Below are positions 26,035-35,781 of a stretch of DNA of 64,000 bases, in pieces. Under the pieces are notes generated by a model. It did no database searches. It was not told where the DNA came from and saw only the letters and a program-made list of their open reading frames with translations. Each line of letters opens with the position of its first letter. Position 1 is the stretch's first letter. The stretch is from Moorena bouillonii PNG (GTDB lineage Bacteria; Cyanobacteriota; Cyanobacteriia; Cyanobacteriales; Coleofasciculaceae), in NCBI RefSeq assembly GCF_001942495.1, contig NZ_MKZS01000001.1, positions 3,092,280 to 3,156,279 of the forward strand. The letters are read 5' to 3'. The translations under genes were made by a program, and so were the position numbers.

Positions 26035-29000
26035 TACTGAGTCAACCTACCTCTAGGAGTTACATCAAAATCAGTTTTCAATCGAAATCCGGCAAAGGTT
26101 TCCTTTAAACTATTGCGTTGCTGAAGGCTAAAACCAAGCCGCACATTCGGTAAAAATTGGAAATCGTAGTATAGCTCTAAGACATCTGGTACATCATCCC
26201 CATTTTCCTGGCGCAATTCCTCATTGGAGAGATCCCGACCATAGGCTAATCCTACCCGGTCATTCTTAGAAAACAAATCCAAGAAGGTGATTCCGAAACT
26301 GAAGGTGTTTCCCTCTTCATCCAAATCCCGGTTGCGGTAAATCCCATAGCGACCAAATATGCCCATATTCAGTTCAGGAATAAACACTTCGCCATTGACA
26401 CCAAATGCTTCTTCATCATCATTCTTGTTGATGCCAAAGTCATCCCTTCCCCGTTCGATGGAGAAAATTTCCCGGAAGCCACTATTGGCACCACCATCCC
26501 TGCCTGAGGCATAGGTTCCTCGCACGATCACATTATCGTAGCGCAGACCAATTTCTCCAGCCAAGCCATTGAGGTCAAATCGCTCCAGACTTTCAGCTGA
26601 TGAAAACAGAGCAACTTTGCCTTCTATATTGTCTGTCACTGCCCAGTTAACCAATAAACCTGGACGAGATGCGATCGCAGTAGCACTCAAGGCTGGATTA
26701 GTTTGAAAAACTGGATTAAAGAAATGGCTTACCCCATCCTTGGCAAAACTATTGCGATCAAAGTAGGAGGTTAAATCCAACTGACCGACAGAAAAGCGCA
26801 GAGTGGGTAAGGTGCTAGCAGGAGCAGCCGTAAAGAACAACTGATTGATAGTTGCCCCTTCGTTAGGTGAGTCTACCAATTGGTCATTTTCGCTAGTCAG
26901 ATCTAGGGTAGCTCCAAACAGGAATTGGGGCGTTAGCACATAGTTTCCGTCCAAGCGAGCTCTGGCTACTGAATTTTCCCCTTGAGTCACGAAACTACCC
27001 TGGAAACGCAATGATGCTGGGGTGAGAGCGGTAGTAGGCAGCAAGGGGCGACCGGTGGATTGGGCAGTTGGGGGAGAGGTTGGTCGATTCAGGTTTGAGT
27101 TAGGAGCCGGTGGCCAGGGTTGTAGTGCTGGTTGCAAGAAGGGTACTTGACCAAAGCCAGGGGTATTGGGATTTGGCACCACTGGGATGGGAGTGACTTG
27201 CCCTGGTACCTGCCCTGGGGGGGTGGCCGGGAAAGGAGACTGACTCAAGCCAGGGATGTTGGGATTTGGCACCACTGGGATCGCCATGACTTGCCCTGGT
27301 ACCTGCCCTGGAATGGTATTTAAATACTGTAGCTGACCTAAGCCCAAGCCATAACTACTGCCCCCTATCGGAATGGGATTGATCGGGACTACTGACTGGG
27401 GGGCTGGGGCAGTTCTCAGATAGGGCAGCTGACCTAAACCCGAATTGTAAGGACTACCCCTCATGGGCATAGGATTCACTGGGGCTGGCAGAGGAGCGGG
27501 CATGGGTCTCGGGTAGGGCAACTGACCGAAGCCAGGGTTATAGGTAGTACCCCCCATCGGAATGGGATTGACTCGGGCTGGCAGAGGAGCTGGTGTAGTT
27601 CTCAAATAAGGTAGCTGACCCAAGCCAGGGTTATAGCTAGGGTTATAGCTATTTATCCCCTGGGGGGTAGACATGCCGAACCCTGCCGTCGGCATCAATA
27701 GTACAGTTTGTGGGAAATATGGCAATTGACCAGGATTAACATTATTCGTACCCATAGTCGTACCCAAGGGCATCGTCCCAGTTACTCCTGGCATCATCGG
27801 CATCAAGAGTACCGTTTGTGGCACGTAAGGGAAATAGCCCCAATTTGGGTTAGGAGTATTGCTTCCCAACGGCATCGAGTTAGGAAGTGCTGGCAATGAC
27901 GCTGGTGTCTTGCTTTGTGGGAAGACAGGCAGTTGTCCTACCGCTTGGTTTTGGTAGTTATTCAGAAATAGGGGTGTGACCGTTCCTTGGCCTAGCTGCT
28001 CCGGCAGGCTTGGTGGGGAAGGAGGCAGTTGCTTGAACTTGTTGGGAAGTTTACCAGCATTAGACGGAATTGGGTCTGTTGGTACTGCCAAAGGTTGGGT
28101 TTTTGCTTGGGAGGTTGTCTGCTGGTTGGAGCTAGAGTTGGGACTATTCGGAACTAACTTCGGAATTAGGGATGGCAGGAGCTGATTACAGGCTGTGTTT
28201 GTTTGACAGTTGCTCCAGTTAGCTGGGAGTACTCCTTCCAAATCTACACTCGAACTGCTGCCATAGGGCAACAGTTGGCTTAGCTTGAACTCCGTGAACG
28301 TTAAGTCTATTTGCTCTAGGTTTAGCGTCGATGATGACACTAGAGGCTTTTGATGTGATGGCGTTAACGCTAACTGGTCTACTTTAGTGTCAGCTTTAGT
28401 GTCAGCAGATTTCTTCTGGGTGACTAGCTTAGAGTTAGCTGCTTTGCTGTGTTTTAGTTCCGACGACTCTGGGACTGGTGAGCCTAGTTTCGAGGTAGCC
28501 TCAGGGTTAGGTCGATGAGAGACTTTAGTAGTTTTATTGAGCCGGGATGACTTTGGTAACCCATCCCTGTGTCCTGGTTTTAGCTCCAGTTTCCCTGGTT
28601 TTTGAGGCTGTTGAGATAACTCAGGGATTTCCGAACCCACCTTTTTGCTAGTGGTGAGGTTAGGTTGGCTAGTGGTGATGTTTAGGGAAGCCGACGTTTT
28701 GGCTTTTCCAAAGGGTGGCATTGCCCTAGCTCTAGACCTGGCATAGGGTGATCTGAACTTGGGTTTAGTTGATTGTCTTTGCTGGTGGTTACCTGTCGGC
28801 TGGGCTAGGGTAGTTCTGTTTTCTCTACCGTTTTCTCTACCGTTACTGCTTAGTAAAGCCGACTTTTTGCCTTTGGGCCGTGCTGGAATAACTTTGGCTA
28901 TCTGCTCTGGCTGGGCCTTAGCCGTCGGCTGGATTGGAGCAGCTACAGTTTTTTGGACGGTTTTTTGGGAGGCAGTCCTTGAGGTAGCTGAGCTTTGGGT

Positions 29001-29672
29001 TTTCAGCGGTGCAGAAACAGCTTTAGCTGTAGACTCCCGTTTGGCTAATTTTTGCTGCTGCTGCAACCGAGATAATGGTAACTTCCTCCTGGTAACAGAA
29101 GAACTGGGCTGAGCAGATTCCTTGGTTTTCAGCAATGCAGGGAGAGCCTCAGGGGTAGCCCTTGACTGGGGTGAGCCTAACTTACGCTTAGCTGCTGGTT
29201 TAGCTGATTGTTCAGTCTGGGGTAAGACGTGCGGCGGCACAGCTGAAGTCAGTTTCCTGGTGGAGTTGCTCCTTAGGGCAGAAGATCTTTGGGTCTTAAT
29301 TGGCTCAGGGATTGTCTCCTGTTGACTTTCAAGCTTTCCTAGTGCTAAGATTTTGGTTTGGGTTACTTGTTCACTTTCTTCACTAATGGATTGCTCTGAA
29401 TCCTTGCTCTGATTTGTCCGGAGCTGCTCTAAAAACTTAGTATGTTTAGATAGGGTAGTTGCCTGGGCTGGTTCAATGGCACTGAAGGACAGCATCCACA
29501 CTACGACGAATGACCCAGTACTAAGCAGTTGCATCCATAGAAGGACATTCTTGACTATCCATCTCAGACATTGACTAGTTGTTTGATGGATTGTCGGGGT
29601 TTTTTGCCTAATCAATCCTTTCTGTAAACCCTGTCGCCGCTCTAGGAAAGGGCTTGGTTTTTGGCGACTCAT
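26034..29672 (-). CDS. Long Pro/Gln-rich protein with C-terminal OprB/BcsC-like outer-membrane beta-barrel
   Basis: 1212 aa, ATG with GGAGG 5-9 nt upstream. Hydrophobic signal/anchor at about 40-70. Residues 75-500 are basic, Ser/Thr/Lys/Pro-rich and disordered. Residues about 530-870 are a repeat region with a GQLPY-type unit (GLGQLPYLRTTPAPLPARVN and variants). The last about 330 residues alternate like a beta-barrel (RFQGSFVTQGENSVARARLD ... NVRLGFSLQQRNSL), close to cyanobacterial OprB-type porins. With the TPR protein downstream it could form a split BcsC, this part giving the outer-membrane pore; that is an inference from neighbourhood. The IscB element begins at its stop codon. Confidence 0.75.
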   Translation of the reverse strand: MSRQKPSPFLERRQGLQKGLIRQKTPTIHQTTSQCLRWIVKNVLLWMQLLSTGSFVVVWMLSFSAIEPAQATTLSKHTKFLEQLRTNQSKDSEQSISEESEQVTQTKILALGKLESQQETIPEPIKTQRSSALRSNSTRKLTSAVPPHVLPQTEQSAKPAAKRKLGSPQSRATPEALPALLKTKESAQPSSSVTRRKLPLSRLQQQQKLAKRESTAKAVSAPLKTQSSATSRTASQKTVQKTVAAPIQPTAKAQPEQIAKVIPARPKGKKSALLSSNGRENGRENRTTLAQPTGNHQQRQSTKPKFRSPYARSRARAMPPFGKAKTSASLNITTSQPNLTTSKKVGSEIPELSQQPQKPGKLELKPGHRDGLPKSSRLNKTTKVSHRPNPEATSKLGSPVPESSELKHSKAANSKLVTQKKSADTKADTKVDQLALTPSHQKPLVSSSTLNLEQIDLTFTEFKLSQLLPYGSSSSVDLEGVLPANWSNCQTNTACNQLLPSLIPKLVPNSPNSSSNQQTTSQAKTQPLAVPTDPIPSNAGKLPNKFKQLPPSPPSLPEQLGQGTVTPLFLNNYQNQAVGQLPVFPQSKTPASLPALPNSMPLGSNTPNPNWGYFPYVPQTVLLMPMMPGVTGTMPLGTTMGTNNVNPGQLPYFPQTVLLMPTAGFGMSTPQGINSYNPSYNPGLGQLPYLRTTPAPLPARVNPIPMGGTTYNPGFGQLPYPRPMPAPLPAPVNPMPMRGSPYNSGLGQLPYLRTAPAPQSVVPINPIPIGGSSYGLGLGQLQYLNTIPGQVPGQVMAIPVVPNPNIPGLSQSPFPATPPGQVPGQVTPIPVVPNPNTPGFGQVPFLQPALQPWPPAPNSNLNRPTSPPTAQSTGRPLLPTTALTPASLRFQGSFVTQGENSVARARLDGNYVLTPQFLFGATLDLTSENDQLVDSPNEGATINQLFFTAAPASTLPTLRFSVGQLDLTSYFDRNSFAKDGVSHFFNPVFQTNPALSATAIASRPGLLVNWAVTDNIEGKVALFSSAESLERFDLNGLAGEIGLRYDNVIVRGTYASGRDGGANSGFREIFSIERGRDDFGINKNDDEEAFGVNGEVFIPELNMGIFGRYGIYRNRDLDEEGNTFSFGITFLDLFSKNDRVGLAYGRDLSNEELRQENGDDVPDVLELYYDFQFLPNVRLGFSLQQRNSLKETFAGFRLKTDFDVTPRGRLTQ

Positions 29673-30271
29673 ACTACCTCCACTCTCATTGATCTTGCCT
29701 GACGACCAGTTATGGTCACAATTTTAGGGCACACCCAGTTCTAGATTATTTTGGCTCAGATTTGTTGAAAACTGAACCAAAATTAGCTCAGATCCCTAGG
29801 ATTTACTTGGACTGTTAGTGATCTAAGCCAAAACTATCACCAAAATTACCATTACTAGAGTTTAGTGCTTAGCTCGATTTGTCGCCAACTAGATCACGCT
29901 TAGGTTACTGATCAGGTTTGCTGATAGTCAATGGTTGTTGGCATCCATGAAGCCATTAAACCATTAACACAGATATTTAATCCCCCCATAGTTGACCAGC
30001 AAATCAGTTACCTGACCTACCCTGTTGGGGTAGTGCCGATTTCTTGGTAGGACTTTAACACTTGCCGATCACCTAGCCAATGTTAATGGCAATTACTGGT
30101 CAGTTAACTCAATTTAGATGCTTGATGCCCCCGTACCAACCTTGCTGGGTGCTGATTGGGGTTTTGTTCTTGTTCAACACCAACAATAGTCTTAACACAA
30201 AGTTGTTTGCAAATCCCAACAACTACGATTTTTACCTTTGGGGATGGGGTTTGGGTATTTAGCTAGTATTG

Positions 30272-30307
30272 ACAAAAATAACTGAGGGGTCAGACCCCTC
30301 AGTTATT
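30272..30307 (-). terminator. Intrinsic terminator after ugd
   Basis: AATAACTGAGGGGT-cag-ACCCCTCAGTTATT is a perfect 14-bp stem with a 3-nt loop. On the minus strand it is followed by TTTTTG. It lies 326 bp past the ugd stop and separates the ugd transcript from the cellulose genes. Confidence 0.85.
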
Positions 30308-30379
30308 CTAGTACAGGATTTCACTTATGGCAATTTACATGTAAGTAGTATGCTAAACCGACTACCACAAAAATTCTAA

Positions 30380-30515
30380 AGGTGCGCTTGACCCATTAAA
30401 AATTAAATTCGCTTCAGGCGCGCACCAAAGAGGTGCGCGCCTCCTAGGGCTAGTAAATTGCCCTTGGGTCGCACCTATCGGCTTTCGCCGACGCGGGGCG
30501 CGAACGGGCGCACAC
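30380..30515. repeat. Family C repeat cluster
   Basis: Several AGGTGCGC/GGTCGCACC units and a TTTCGCCGACGCGGGGCGCG element. Related to 9346-9387 and 12294-12339. Confidence 0.65.
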
Positions 30516-30632
30516 CTAAAAGATGCCGGTAATTTCTTGATCAAAGGGCTCCAGGAAAGTGCTGATCCCTGGAGGAGGAAGTAACAACACAACTTGATTG
30601 TCAATCCTCGCTCCATGAGGAGGAGATAGAGT

Positions 30633-32024
30633 TCAACGACCAATTCCCAAATACGAGAAACCAGCACGTTCTAGCTGGTTCCGATCTAGGAAGTTGCGGC
30701 CATCAATGATCACCGGATGGTTCATCAGCTGGGCCATTTTACCATAGTCCAGCTTCTGGAACTGATCCCAATCTGTAACTAACACTAAAGCATCACAGCT
30801 ATCAGCCAACCGTTCTGGATCGGTTTCGACAATCACGTTAGATAGACCATGACGCATGCCAGTTTGGGAAATAATTGGGTCATAGGCTTTGACCTTGGCT
30901 CCGAGTCGGTTTAGTTCTTCCACCAGATTTAGAGCAGGAGCATCCCGCATATCATCAGTATTGGGCTTAAAGGTCAAACCCAACAGGCCCACTGTTTTAC
31001 CTTTGAGGATTTTAAGCTCTTTCTGGAGTTTTTCAACCGCAAGTAGACGTTGGCGTTTGTTGACACTGACAGTGGCTTTAAGCAAATCTGCTTCATAACC
31101 GTAATCTTCAGCGGTATGGAGTAGTGCTAAGACATCTTTGGGGAAGCAAGAACCACCCCAGCCAATTCCTGCTTGTAAAAACTTGTTGCCAATGCGGGAA
31201 TCTAAACCAATTCCTTGAGCAACTTGGGTAACATCAGCACCGACGCGATCGCAAATATTGGCAATTTCATTAATAAAGCTAATTTTAGTAGCCAAAAAGG
31301 CATTAGCCGCATATTTAATCATTTCAGCTGAGCTGAGGTCTGTAGCTAGTACAGAAACTGGGGGAAGGGATTTGTCTTCGGCAAACTGGCGTTCGACAAT
31401 TGGTTGATACAGTTCCTTCATCATTGCGATCGCTTGTTCGCTATTGCCTCCTAGGACAATACGGTCTGGATTAAAGGTATCGTAAACTGCTGACCCTTCT
31501 CGGAGAAACTCTGGATTACTGACCACATCAAAATCCGCTGTAATGTCTTCTGCTGCTTCAGTTTCAGCTTGCCCTCCTGCAGTTACCAAAGATTTCTGGC
31601 GTTCAGCTACCCCATCTAGGACAATCATGCGTACCCAATCTCCAGAACCAATGGGTACCGTTGATTTGTTAACAATTACTTTGTAACCATCCTTGAGATG
31701 GGAGCCAATCCCTCTGGCAACCGCTTCCACATAACGAGTGTCACTTTCTCCGGTAGGTAGGGGGGGAGTTCCCACTGCAATGAATAAAATTTCCCCATGC
31801 TCTACCCCAGCCGCCAAATCTGTGGTAAACTCAAGTCTACCTGCATTAGCTGACTCCTGCATTATTTCCGACAGTCCCGGTTCATAGATGGGAGACTGTC
31901 CAGATTTCATCAGCTTAACTTTTTCTTCGTTGTTGTCTACACAGATTACATGATGACCGATATGGGCTAAGCAAGCGCCAGTTACTAAGCCCACATATCC
32001 TGTACCAATCACACAAACGCGCAT
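30633..32024 (-). CDS. ugd: UDP-glucose 6-dehydrogenase
   Basis: 463 aa from ATG 32024; an in-frame TTG at 32039 is unlikely, as GAGG lies about 11 nt before the ATG. NAD-binding motif GTGYVGLVTG at residues 7-16, catalytic Cys in GGSCFPKD, C-terminal UDP-binding domain (LLGLTFKPNTDDMRDAPAL). It oxidises UDP-glucose to UDP-glucuronate with two NAD+. The UDP-glucuronate decarboxylase gene lies 126 bp upstream, same strand, so the pair should make UDP-xylose. It competes with BcsA for UDP-glucose. Confidence 0.95.
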   Translation of the reverse strand: MRVCVIGTGYVGLVTGACLAHIGHHVICVDNNEEKVKLMKSGQSPIYEPGLSEIMQESANAGRLEFTTDLAAGVEHGEILFIAVGTPPLPTGESDTRYVEAVARGIGSHLKDGYKVIVNKSTVPIGSGDWVRMIVLDGVAERQKSLVTAGGQAETEAAEDITADFDVVSNPEFLREGSAVYDTFNPDRIVLGGNSEQAIAMMKELYQPIVERQFAEDKSLPPVSVLATDLSSAEMIKYAANAFLATKISFINEIANICDRVGADVTQVAQGIGLDSRIGNKFLQAGIGWGGSCFPKDVLALLHTAEDYGYEADLLKATVSVNKRQRLLAVEKLQKELKILKGKTVGLLGLTFKPNTDDMRDAPALNLVEELNRLGAKVKAYDPIISQTGMRHGLSNVIVETDPERLADSCDALVLVTDWDQFQKLDYGKMAQLMNHPVIIDGRNFLDRNQLERAGFSYLGIGR

Positions 32025-32150
32025 GGACCTATGCCTCAATTAATATAAACTTCAATGGTTAGTAAAGGTTAGGGAAGTCTCACGGTTGGAGCCAAAGATA
32101 GTATTGGCCCCCTGACCCGAGGTTGATTGATTTAATTAAATCTGATTGTT

Positions 32151-33086
32151 TTACTCTTGAGGAGTTAAACGCTTACGGAAATCGGATACTGTCAAATCTA
32201 ACCCTTCTGACAAAGGAATAGTAGGTTCCCAACCTAGTAAAGTTTTAGCTTTACTAATGTCTGGTTGACGACGTCGGGGGTCATCCTGAGGTAGAGGCTT
32301 AAAGATAATTTCTGTATCAGGATTCACCATTTTCTGAATTGCCTGAGCGAGTTCTAATATAGTGTATTCTCCAGGATTTCCGAGATTAATCGGTCCGGTA
32401 TGGTCATTATTCATAAGTCGAATTAGTCCTTCTACTAAGTCGGAGACATAGCAGAAACTTCGGGTCTGTGAACCATCCCCATAAACCGTTAAGGGTTCCC
32501 CCTTCAGAGCTTGCACCACAAAATTGCTAACGACTCGCCCATCATTTTCCAGCATTCGAGGACCGTAGGTGTTAAAAATGCGAGCTACACGAATGTCTAC
32601 ACCATTTTGTCGATGGTAGTCAAATGCGAGGGTTTCTGCCACTCGCTTCCCTTCATCGTAACAACTGCGGATCCCAATGGGATTGACATTACCCCGATAA
32701 TCTTCTGACTGGGGATGGACGTCAGGATCCCCATATACCTCAGACGTGGACGCTAATAAGAATCTCGCCTTCACCCGTTTGGCTAACCCTAGCATGTATA
32801 GGGTACCCATGACATTGGTTTTGATAGTCTTGACGGGATTGTACTGGTAGTGAACTGGGGATGCTGGACAAGCAAGGTGGTATATTTGATCAACTTCTAA
32901 CCGAATCGGTTCAGTGATGTCGTGACGGACCAACTCAAAGTAGGGGTGTGACAGCCATTTGAGGATATTCCGTTTGTGGCCAGTATAGAAGTTATCCAGA
33001 CAAATAACTTCATGACCTTCTGCCATCAAACGATCAATTAGATGGGAGCCGATAAAACCAGCCCCACCAGTAACTAGGATTCTCAT
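32151..33086 (-). CDS. UDP-glucuronate decarboxylase (UDP-xylose synthase), SDR family
   Basis: 311 aa. Rossmann motif GGAGFIGSH at residues 7-15, substrate Thr/Ser region ([11 protein letters not shown]), catalytic YDEGK, and an extended-SDR C-terminus. It matches UXS over the full length, with the family's [14 protein letters not shown] and [12 protein letters not shown] segments. It turns UDP-glucuronate into UDP-xylose, drawing on the ugd product next door. The upstream gap to lepA is 291 bp and shows no gene. Confidence 0.92.
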   Translation of the reverse strand: MRILVTGGAGFIGSHLIDRLMAEGHEVICLDNFYTGHKRNILKWLSHPYFELVRHDITEPIRLEVDQIYHLACPASPVHYQYNPVKTIKTNVMGTLYMLGLAKRVKARFLLASTSEVYGDPDVHPQSEDYRGNVNPIGIRSCYDEGKRVAETLAFDYHRQNGVDIRVARIFNTYGPRMLENDGRVVSNFVVQALKGEPLTVYGDGSQTRSFCYVSDLVEGLIRLMNNDHTGPINLGNPGEYTILELAQAIQKMVNPDTEIIFKPLPQDDPRRRQPDISKAKTLLGWEPTIPLSEGLDLTVSDFRKRLTPQE

Positions 33087-33377
33087 GCCACTGAACTTTT
33101 ATCATGTGAAATCAATCCTAAACTAACCTCTGAGTTTAACTGTGTCCAGTTAGACAATTTTTTTTTTAATTGATGGCAAAAATTCCGGATATATATCTCC
33201 CCATATAGTTGTTCACCTACCTTGAAAACCGATTCAGTAATTACCGAAGGTTATCATCAAATTTTCTTGGCTGACTGGTTGAAAATTACGCTAGTTCGTA
33301 TTACTAGGTTGGTACTAAGCATTACGAGATTAGTACTCGGCTTTCAGCTCTGGACGTTTAATGACTCAATCACCCCT

Positions 33378-35189
33378 CTAACCTTGGTCAAGACGTAATA
33401 CTGCCATAAACGCTTCCTGGGGAACATCAACAGTGCCTACAGCCTTCATCCGCTTTTTCCCTTTTGCCTGCTTTTGGAGAAGTTTTTTCTTCCGGGAAAT
33501 GTCACCACCGTAGCATTTAGCCAATACATCTTTTCTCAAAGCCGGAATATGTTCACTAGCAATGACTCGACTACCAATAGCCGCTTGAAGAGGAATTTTA
33601 AATTGGTGGCGGGGAATAAGTTCCTTAAGTTTCTCCACCAAGGTACGACCCACATAGTAAGCTTTGTCTCGGTGAACAATTACGGCCAGCGAGTCCACAG
33701 GTTCCGCATTAATCAGTAGATCCAGCTTGACTAAGGGATTATCTCGGTAACCAATGAGCTGGTACTCCATACTGGCATAACCCCGAGAGCGAGACTTCAT
33801 TTGATCAAAAAAGTCAGTAACCACTTCTGCTAGGGGTAATTCATAAATTAAAGTAGTCCGTCCTTGGGCAAGATAAGTCATATCCTTAAAATCCCCACGG
33901 CGGCTTTGACAGAGTTCCATCAGAGTCCCAACATAGGTTTCTGGAGTAATCATTTCTACCCGGACATAGGGTTCGGCAATTTTTTCCCGTTCTTGGGGGG
34001 ATGGCAGGGTACTCGGATTATCAATTTCAAGGACTTCTCCCTGATTGGTGGTCACTTGATACACCACTGAAGGGGCAGTGGTGATTAGCTCCAAATCATA
34101 TTCCCTTTCCAGGCGCTCTTGAACAATTTCCATGTGCAGCAAGCCTAAGAAACCACAGCGGAATCCAAATCCCATGGCAGAGGAAGTTTCTGGTTCGTAG
34201 TTCAGGGCAGCATCATTGAGCTTGAGCTTATCTAATGCTTCCTTTAAATCCTTATACTGGTCAGCATCCGTGGGAAACAAGCCACAAAAAACCATGGGTT
34301 TGGCTTCCGTGTATCCCGGTAAAGGGTCAATAGCTGCTGCTTTTGCTAAAGTAATGGTGTCACCAACACGGGCATCGGCTACCGCCTTAATGGCAGCAGC
34401 TAGGTAACCAACTTCACCCGCGTGGAGTTCATCCACTTGGACTTGGTTAGGGGAAAGCACCCCTAGCTCATCAATTTCGTACTCCTTGCCAGATGCCATC
34501 AAGCGAATGCGATCGCCTTTTTTTAGAGTGCCATCGACCACTCTAAAATAAACGATTACGCCACGATAAGCATCATAGTAACTGTCAAAAATCAACGCCC
34601 TTAGGGGTTGGTCTACAGTATCGATTGGAGGTGGAATTAGATGTACAATAGATTCCAGGATTTCTTGTATGCCTATACCTTCCTTGGCTGATGCTCGAAT
34701 CGCTTGGCTACAATCAAGACCAATGATATCTTCGATTTCGGTACTTACCCTTTCCGGTTCAGCTCCAGGCAAGTCTATTTTATTTAGAACTGGAATAATT
34801 TCTAGATCGTGTTCAAGGGCTAGGTAAACATTTGCTAGAGTTTGAGCCTCTACACCTTGGGATGCATCGACTACCAACAGTGCTCCTTCACAAGCCACTA
34901 GTGAGCGCGACACTTCATAGGAGAAATCCACATGACCGGGAGTGTCAATTAAATTGAGAACGTACTCGTGACCATCGCTAGCAGTATAGTTCATCCGAGC
35001 CGCTTGCAGCTTAATCGTAATTCCCCGCTCCCGTTCCAAATCCATATTGTCCAGGAACTGTTCTTTCATCTGGCGGTCGCTTACGGTCCCAGTAGCTTGC
35101 AGTAGGCGATCAGCTAAGGTCGATTTCCCATGATCAATGTGGGCGATAATCGAAAAATTACGAATATGAGAGACAGGGGCATCAGTCAT
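33378..35189 (-). CDS. lepA: Elongation factor 4 (LepA)
   Basis: 603 aa, normal length. GTPase motifs G1 [10 protein letters not shown]3 DTPGHVDF and G4 NKID. EF-G-like domains follow, and the LepA-specific C-terminal domain ends in basic [17 protein letters not shown] ribosome-associated GTPase that helps translation under stress. Probably monocistronic, divergent from the small RHH gene at 35365. Confidence 0.97.
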   Translation of the reverse strand: MTDAPVSHIRNFSIIAHIDHGKSTLADRLLQATGTVSDRQMKEQFLDNMDLERERGITIKLQAARMNYTASDGHEYVLNLIDTPGHVDFSYEVSRSLVACEGALLVVDASQGVEAQTLANVYLALEHDLEIIPVLNKIDLPGAEPERVSTEIEDIIGLDCSQAIRASAKEGIGIQEILESIVHLIPPPIDTVDQPLRALIFDSYYDAYRGVIVYFRVVDGTLKKGDRIRLMASGKEYEIDELGVLSPNQVQVDELHAGEVGYLAAAIKAVADARVGDTITLAKAAAIDPLPGYTEAKPMVFCGLFPTDADQYKDLKEALDKLKLNDAALNYEPETSSAMGFGFRCGFLGLLHMEIVQERLEREYDLELITTAPSVVYQVTTNQGEVLEIDNPSTLPSPQEREKIAEPYVRVEMITPETYVGTLMELCQSRRGDFKDMTYLAQGRTTLIYELPLAEVVTDFFDQMKSRSRGYASMEYQLIGYRDNPLVKLDLLINAEPVDSLAVIVHRDKAYYVGRTLVEKLKELIPRHQFKIPLQAAIGSRVIASEHIPALRKDVLAKCYGGDISRKKKLLQKQAKGKKRMKAVGTVDVPQEAFMAVLRLDQG

Positions 35190-35364
35190 AAGCTATTGGT
35201 ATAAACCCAGTCAATAACTGGTCTATTGAGTTCATGCTTCACTTAATGTATTTTAATGTTTTCCGTCAGAGGTAAGGGTACTATCCCTGGAATGGTTATA
35301 ACTGAGCCAGGCTATTTGTCAGTTATCGTAAAGTTATATTAGTAGTGTTATTAGCCCATCGATT

Positions 35365-35649
35365 ATGAATGATCATGCCTTACATCAAGAGGGTTTGCTT
35401 GAAAACCACCTTGACTCTACCAAAGCTACTAACGTAGATTTATCACGTTCAGCTGACAAAGAAGAAATTTCTATTCATTTGGATACGGAACTCTTGGATC
35501 AAATCAAACACTTGACTAATGATCCGAGTAAAGTAATAGAAACGGCAATTCGTCAATGGCTCAGGGGTGAAAGGGGAACAGATCAGGAATTAGCCCGTAC
35601 CTTTGACCGAAATCCGCCCCTGCCCCCCCGAGGTGAGTGGAACGATTGA
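35365..35649 (+). CDS. Small ribbon-helix-helix-like protein
   Basis: 94 aa. Residues about 34-67 (ISIHLDTELLDQIKHLTND ... VIETAIRQWL) have the strand-helix-helix pattern of CopG/Arc DNA-binding proteins. No toxin partner is adjacent, so a stand-alone regulator is more likely than an antitoxin. It lies about 130 bp before the histidine kinase gene on the same strand. Confidence 0.6.
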   Translation: MNDHALHQEGLLENHLDSTKATNVDLSRSADKEEISIHLDTELLDQIKHLTNDPSKVIETAIRQWLRGERGTDQELARTFDRNPPLPPRGEWND

Positions 35650-35781
35650 TAGACAAGAGGTAAAGGCATCTACTTTGAGACGTTGCCATTGGCTCGTGCG
35701 TTAGGGTTGGGTGGTTGCATTTACATGTTGAAACGGGAACTGAGGCTCCCGGTGTTGCTTGTAGTTTCCAGGTTTCTTTTA

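Larger units (their letters stand above)
29673..30632. other. Intergenic region between ugd and the cellulose genes
   Basis: 960 bp. It holds the promoter side of the porin gene, a strong minus-strand terminator at 30272-30307 and a family C repeat cluster at about 30380-30515. A 60-codon plus-strand frame at 30080 has no supporting signal. Confidence 0.6.

Noticed and set aside
30080-30262. Plus-strand frame of 60 codons
   Set aside because: No ribosome site, no recognisable domain, in a likely promoter region.
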